A stretch of DNA of 52,569 bases from an uncultured Bacteroidaceae bacterium (GTDB lineage: Bacteria; Bacteroidota; Bacteroidia; Bacteroidales; Bacteroidaceae), in the NCBI GenBank assembly GCA_934394435.1, contig CAKRRN010000014.1:1-52569 (forward strand), read 5' to 3'. Both the position numbers and the translations under genes were made by a program. How positions within the stretch are numbered: the stretch's first letter is position 1; every line of letters starts with the position of its first letter. The notes under the pieces were generated by a model. The model saw only the letters and a program-made list of their open reading frames with translations, was not told the DNA's origin and did not search any database. Shown in pieces: positions 49,188 through 52,569 of this stretch.

Positions 49188-51518
49188 ATGAAGATGAAAA
49201 CAAAAAAACTTATTCCTGTCTTGCTCCTGGCCTTGACTTGTGGCGCAAAAGCTCAGGAGTCTGTGCTCGACTACGTCAATCCCATCATCGGCACCAACGG
49301 CATGGGGCATACCTTTCCCGGAGCATGCTCTCCGTTCGGACTGGTGCAACTGAGTCCTGAGACAGACACCATTCCGCACAACGTAGACGGCAAATACCAG
49401 CCGAAAGTATATGAATACTGTGCTGGCTACCAGCATAAGGACAAGACGATTGTAGGCTTCAGCCACACGCACCTCAGCGGTACGGGGCATTCTGATTTGG
49501 GAGACATCCTGGTGATGCCCACCACTGGAGCCATACACACCAATCCCGGCACAGCGCAAGACCCCGACGCAGGTTACCGCTCACGATTCAGACACGAGAG
49601 CGAGCACAGCTCGCCTGGCTACTATGAGGTGATGCTCGATGACTACGGCATCAAGGCCCAGCTTACTGCCACCCAGCGCGTGGGCGTACACCAGTATACC
49701 TTTCCCTCTGCCGATGGGCAATTCGTGTTAGACCTGGGGGCAGGCATTTATAATTATGAGGGAAAGACATTGTGGACCTATCTGCGAGTGGAAAACGACA
49801 CGCTGCTCACGGGCTACCGTATCACAAACGGTTGGGCACGCCAGAACTACACCTACTTTGCCATCGCCCTCTCGCAGCCAATCAGCCAGTACGGCTATAC
49901 TGATGCGCAGCGCATGAAGTACAACGGATTCTGGAGAAAGATGGACATCCACCACAATTTCCCCGACATGGCTGGCCGCCAGATCGTGGGCTACTTCAAA
50001 TTCCATCTGCCTTCCTCCCAGAAGCTGACTCTTCGCGTGGCACTCTCGCCTGTGAGCATGAGTGGCGCTTTGGCCAATCTGAAAGCGGAAACCGAAGGCA
50101 TGAGCTTCGACCAGATCCGCCAGCAGACGGCCTCCAAATGGGCGCACGAACTCTCCTGCATACGCATCCAGGGGACTGATGACCAGAAGGCTCTCTTCTA
50201 TACCTCACTCTATCATACGATGATCAACCCATCGGTGTATATGGATGTCGACGGGTCGTACAGAGGAAACGACATGGAGATTCACCACGCTGACGGGTTT
50301 ACCAATTATACGGTGTTCTCGCTTTGGGACACCTACCGTGCCGAGCACCCTCTTCTCAACCTGCTCCATCCGCAGCGGGGCAAGGATATGGCCCAAAGTA
50401 TGATACGCATCCAGCAGCAGAGCGCCCTGGGCGTACTGCCCATGTGGTACCTGATGGCCAACGAGGGATGGTGTATGAGCGGATATCATGCGGTGTCTGT
50501 GCTCTCAGATGTTGCCACCAAGGTGGGAATGGACATGCGGTCGGCTGACGTGCTCGGGGCAATGGTCTCTACCGCGTCGTCTAAGTGGATTGAGGGTCTA
50601 CGGGATTATATGCGATTGGGCTATGTGCCTTACGACCATTGTGGCACGAGTGCGAGCAACACACTCGAGTATGCTTACGACGACTGGGCCATTTATCATG
50701 CCGCCATGCTTGCGGGTGACAGTCTGATGGCAGACTCCTTCCGCCTGCGCGCGCTCAACTATCGCAAGGTGTTTCATCCGCAGCTCCGTCTGGCTTGTCC
50801 GCGCTACGCTGACGGCAGCTGGAAGAAAGACTTCTCTCCGCTGCAGACCTACGGTGAGGGCTTTATCGAGGGAAACTCTGCCAACTACTCCTTCCATGTG
50901 CCACACGATGTAAAGGGCATGATTGCATGCTTCGGCGGCGAGAGCAAGTTCATCTCCGCGCTGGACAATCTATTCTCTGTCCCACTCGACAAGAAGTATT
51001 ACGAGGAGAACGAAGACATCGAGGAGGAGTGTCTGCTGGGTGGATACGTGCATGGTAACGAGCCCAGCCATCATGTGCCTTACCTTTATGCCTGGACCTC
51101 ACAGCCCTGGAAGTCGCAATACTGGTTGCGTGAGATCATGAACCGCATGTATGTGAATGACATGGACGGGCTCCACGGAAACGATGACTGCGGACAGATG
51201 TCGGCTTGGTACATCTTCACCGCCATGGGCTTTTATCCCGTCTGTCCGGGCACAGACCAGTATGTGCTGGGGGCACCGTACGTGCCCAGTTGCACTCTGA
51301 CACTCCCCAATGGCAAGACATTTGAGATAAGTGCACCTGGAGTCAGCGACACGAACCGCTACGTGCAGGAGGTGCGTCTGAACGGCAAACGCTACGACAA
51401 GCTTTACATCACCCATGCCGACCTGTTGGCTGGCGGAAAGATGGAGTTCAGAATGGGTGCCAAACCCAATCGCAAGCGTTGCATACACAGCGGAAAACCC
51501 TATTCGCTAAGCGACTGA
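49188..51518 (+). CDS. GH92 exo-alpha-mannosidase, second copy
   Basis: A 776-residue family 92 alpha-mannosidase. Signal peptide MKMKTKKLIPVLLLALTCGA to about KAQ. Seen: VNPIIGTNGMGHTFPGACSPFG and the FSHTHLSGTGHSDLGD stretch typical of this subgroup, the likely general acid in FIEGNSANYSF, HGNEPSHHVPYLYAW and GNDDCGQMSAWYIF. These differ from the minus-strand GH92 (GNQPIQH, GDEDNGQ), so linkage preference should differ too. An upstream in-frame ATG (49053) would bury the signal peptide, so 49188 is chosen. GC content here is visibly higher than in the left half. A large-loop terminator follows. Confidence 0.93.
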   Translation: MKMKTKKLIPVLLLALTCGAKAQESVLDYVNPIIGTNGMGHTFPGACSPFGLVQLSPETDTIPHNVDGKYQPKVYEYCAGYQHKDKTIVGFSHTHLSGTGHSDLGDILVMPTTGAIHTNPGTAQDPDAGYRSRFRHESEHSSPGYYEVMLDDYGIKAQLTATQRVGVHQYTFPSADGQFVLDLGAGIYNYEGKTLWTYLRVENDTLLTGYRITNGWARQNYTYFAIALSQPISQYGYTDAQRMKYNGFWRKMDIHHNFPDMAGRQIVGYFKFHLPSSQKLTLRVALSPVSMSGALANLKAETEGMSFDQIRQQTASKWAHELSCIRIQGTDDQKALFYTSLYHTMINPSVYMDVDGSYRGNDMEIHHADGFTNYTVFSLWDTYRAEHPLLNLLHPQRGKDMAQSMIRIQQQSALGVLPMWYLMANEGWCMSGYHAVSVLSDVATKVGMDMRSADVLGAMVSTASSKWIEGLRDYMRLGYVPYDHCGTSASNTLEYAYDDWAIYHAAMLAGDSLMADSFRLRALNYRKVFHPQLRLACPRYADGSWKKDFSPLQTYGEGFIEGNSANYSFHVPHDVKGMIACFGGESKFISALDNLFSVPLDKKYYEENEDIEEECLLGGYVHGNEPSHHVPYLYAWTSQPWKSQYWLREIMNRMYVNDMDGLHGNDDCGQMSAWYIFTAMGFYPVCPGTDQYVLGAPYVPSCTLTLPNGKTFEISAPGVSDTNRYVQEVRLNGKRYDKLYITHADLLAGGKMEFRMGAKPNRKRCIHSGKPYSLSD

Positions 51519-51731
51519 CCGCACAAAGTCCGGGTATAAATTCCCTCAAGTCCCCTCCAAAAACTCGTATAGGAGCTTCTTTTTATCGGTTTTTCGAGCG
51601 TATTTTTGAATAACCTTAGACGAATTTTCGTCCATCTGGAGTAAGAACCCTTAGAATTTGAATTGGAGATCTGGGCTTTTCGGTAAGTCTTCTTCCTCTC
51701 CTCACCCCCAAAAGGGTAGGTGAGAGGACAG

Positions 51732-51808
51732 CACCCTCTCTCTCAGAGTCCCCCTTCCCCTCCCCCTTCTGGGGCGGATGAATGGACGTTGCGAGAGAGG
51801 GTGTTTTT
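51732..51808 (+). terminator. Probable terminator of the second GH92, large loop
   Basis: CACCCTCTCTC (51732-51742) pairs perfectly with GAGAGAGGGTG (51793-51803) and is followed by TTTTT (51804-51808). The 50-nt loop can form an inner CCCC/GGGG stem. It is weaker evidence than a compact hairpin. Confidence 0.5.
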
Positions 51809-51865
51809 GATGAGAGAAGGGGCGGAGGCGGAGGAGGAATGGACGTTGCGCGCGCGTTCTTTATT

Positions 51866-51904
51866 TTTTCTCAGTTGGAGAGATTTTTTTCTCTAATTGG
51901 AGAA
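51866..51904. repeat. Hairpin repeat, family copy set 3 (two units)
   Basis: TCTC-AGTTG-GAGA (51869-51881) and TTCTC-TAATTG-GAGAA (51889-51904). Both arms changed together compared with TTTTCC/GGAAAA in the other sets, keeping the stem. Confidence 0.65.
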
Positions 51905-51950
51905 GTGATTCCAGACATCTTTCTTTCTTCTCTTGATTACGCCAGCAAAG

Positions 51951-52271
51951 TTACGGCAGCTCGTCTTGGCGGTCTGAACATTCGGGCACATTGGGGGACT
52001 TTTGGGCACATTTGGGGACTTTTTCTTTCTTAGCCTTCGTAAGTCCCCTCTCCAGGGGCTCGCCCAGGTGGTCTACGACGCATCGCACCTGGCGCGGTGT
52101 AAACGTCTTGCCGGTGGACTGATAGCCCAGCTGGCGCAGTTCTGCCATGAGCGGCTGGCAACGGATGAGCCACGCCATGAGGTGCCTTGCAGCCGTGCGT
52201 GGGTTGCTGTAGGGGAAGTAAAGCAGGGCGAGCTCCTTCTTGGTGTAGGGGCGTATGATGAAATTTTCCAT
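51951..52271 (-). CDS. DUF4248 family protein
   Basis: A 106-residue Bacteroidales protein of unknown function. The first 70 residues match DUF4248 as I remember it: IIRPYTKKELALLYFP, NPRTAARHLMAWL, and KTFTPRQVRCVVDHLGEP. The pattern suggests a small helix-turn-helix-like fold. The last 35 residues are charged and low-complexity. In Bacteroides such genes sit near HU-like, primase-like (VirE) and amidase genes close to capsule loci. A TAA directly precedes the ATG in the same frame, fixing the start. No signal peptide. Confidence 0.8.
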   Translation of the reverse strand: MENFIIRPYTKKELALLYFPYSNPRTAARHLMAWLIRCQPLMAELRQLGYQSTGKTFTPRQVRCVVDHLGEPLERGLTKAKKEKVPKCAQKSPNVPECSDRQDELP

Positions 52272-52569
52272 TTATCTGTCGCTGCCAGTCCACGAGCTTG
52301 GATAGCTCCTCGTCGTCGTGCTGTCGGAAGTCGCGGCAGATGGCTTCCACGAGGTTGGAGAGCTGTCCCTTGTTGCAACCAGAGTCTGCCACAAGATTTG
52401 CCATCATTCCGCACATCTCCTTCCAAGTATGGTCGGGATATTGAAACTTCGACTCGCTAATCTGGGCTCCGAGTATCGAAAACAGCATCGGGACCATCGG
52501 TTCGTGCATGTCCTTCGACACTTGCGAGAGCAAGAGTTTCACGCATTCCGTTCCCTTGCCGAGTCGAGG
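52272..52569 (-). CDS. DUF6043-like protein, partial at window edge
   Basis: The frame enters from beyond the right edge (RLGKGTECVKLLLSQ onward) and reads a conserved-looking segment with QYPDHTWKEMCGMMANL and GCNKGQLSNLVEAI. It resembles small Bacteroidales proteins adjacent to DUF4248, which I recall as DUF6043; this is a tentative name. The frame stays open for 240 nt inside the DUF4248 gene, which is improbable for a real overlap. A one-base shift near the end would stop it at a TAA right before the DUF4248 ATG. So the 3' end given here is uncertain, and a frameshift is possible. Confidence 0.5.

Larger units (their letters stand above)
51519..51950. other. GC-rich, repeat-bearing intergenic region, no gene
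   Basis: No convincing coding sequence on either strand. It holds a hairpin CCTCTC/GAGAGG (51695-51700 and 51722-51727), the GH92 terminator, two direct copies of GAATGGACGTTGCG (51780-51793 and 51837-51850) each preceded by GGGGCGGA, and two hairpin repeats (51866-51904). Confidence 0.55.

Noticed and set aside
48555..51950. Integrated phage or conjugative element at the right edge
   Set aside because: HU-like and DUF4248 genes are present, but there is no integrase, relaxase, transposase, structural phage gene or att duplication in the window.

Overview
The window looks like a chromosome segment of a Bacteroidales bacterium, most likely Prevotella/Segatella. The reasons are repeated promoters of the Bacteroidetes primary-sigma type (TTTG, about 19 nt, TAnnTTTG), almost no Shine-Dalgarno sequences, typical Bacteroidetes families (GH92, GH76, GH97, DUF5687, DUF4248, NrtR/AraR-type Nudix regulators), Bacteroidetes lipoboxes and a short type IX-like C-terminal tail on one glycosidase. 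No database search was possible; names rest on motifs, lengths and context.

Layout. 1-6804: the 3' part of an AT-rich surface-polysaccharide operon on the + strand (truncated acetyltransferase, GT2 glycosyltransferase, ATP-grasp ligase, hexapeptide acyltransferase, NAD-dependent epimerase, putative nucleotidyltransferase, initiating sugar-phosphate transferase, PIG-L deacetylase). It ends in a bidirectional terminator facing a tRNA-Arg(TCT). 7094-11440: rlmD and ppdK, divergent. 11475-14010: a probable ADP-ribose cassette, a macro-like/ADP-ribosylglycohydrolase fusion behind a Nudix/winged-helix regulator whose promoter carries two operator-like repeats. 14475-29333: a long run of minus-strand genes (GH92; gate-type permease, ABC ATPase, DUF5687 membrane protein, trxB, lolA-like, ftsK; acyltransferase-3, serine hydrolase, GH76, mscL). 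29383-32535: a tiny lipoprotein ORF and gapA, a repeat-rich intergenic region, a free-methionine sulfoxide reductase and a WbuC-type cupin. 32601-34005: a lipoprotein and a secreted esterase on the minus strand. 34237-40449: purF-like, carA, carB. 40612-46435: sulfate permease, cysC, cysD, cysN and a sulfotransferase, which together make a complete import-to-transfer sulfation pathway. 46484-51518: GH97, HU-like protein, second GH92. 51951-52569: DUF4248 and a partial DUF6043-like gene running off the window.

How the genes work together. The sulfate block can import sulfate, make APS (CysDN), then PAPS (CysC), and pass the sulfonate to an acceptor through the adjacent sulfotransferase. No reductive assimilation gene lies beside it. 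The GH92, GH76 and GH97 enzymes point to mannan/galactoside scavenging from yeast or host glycans, without a SusCD pair in view. The polysaccharide operon combines a PIG-L deacetylase with an ATP-grasp ligase, which could expose and then acylate an amino group.

Most worth a second look: the sulfation operon; the ADP-ribose cassette with its twin operators; a (CT)8 tract inside the promoter spacer of the second GH92, which could be a slippage switch; a family of about 22-bp hairpin repeats with compensatory changes in three intergenic regions; and a 29-codon lipoprotein ORF in front of gapA.
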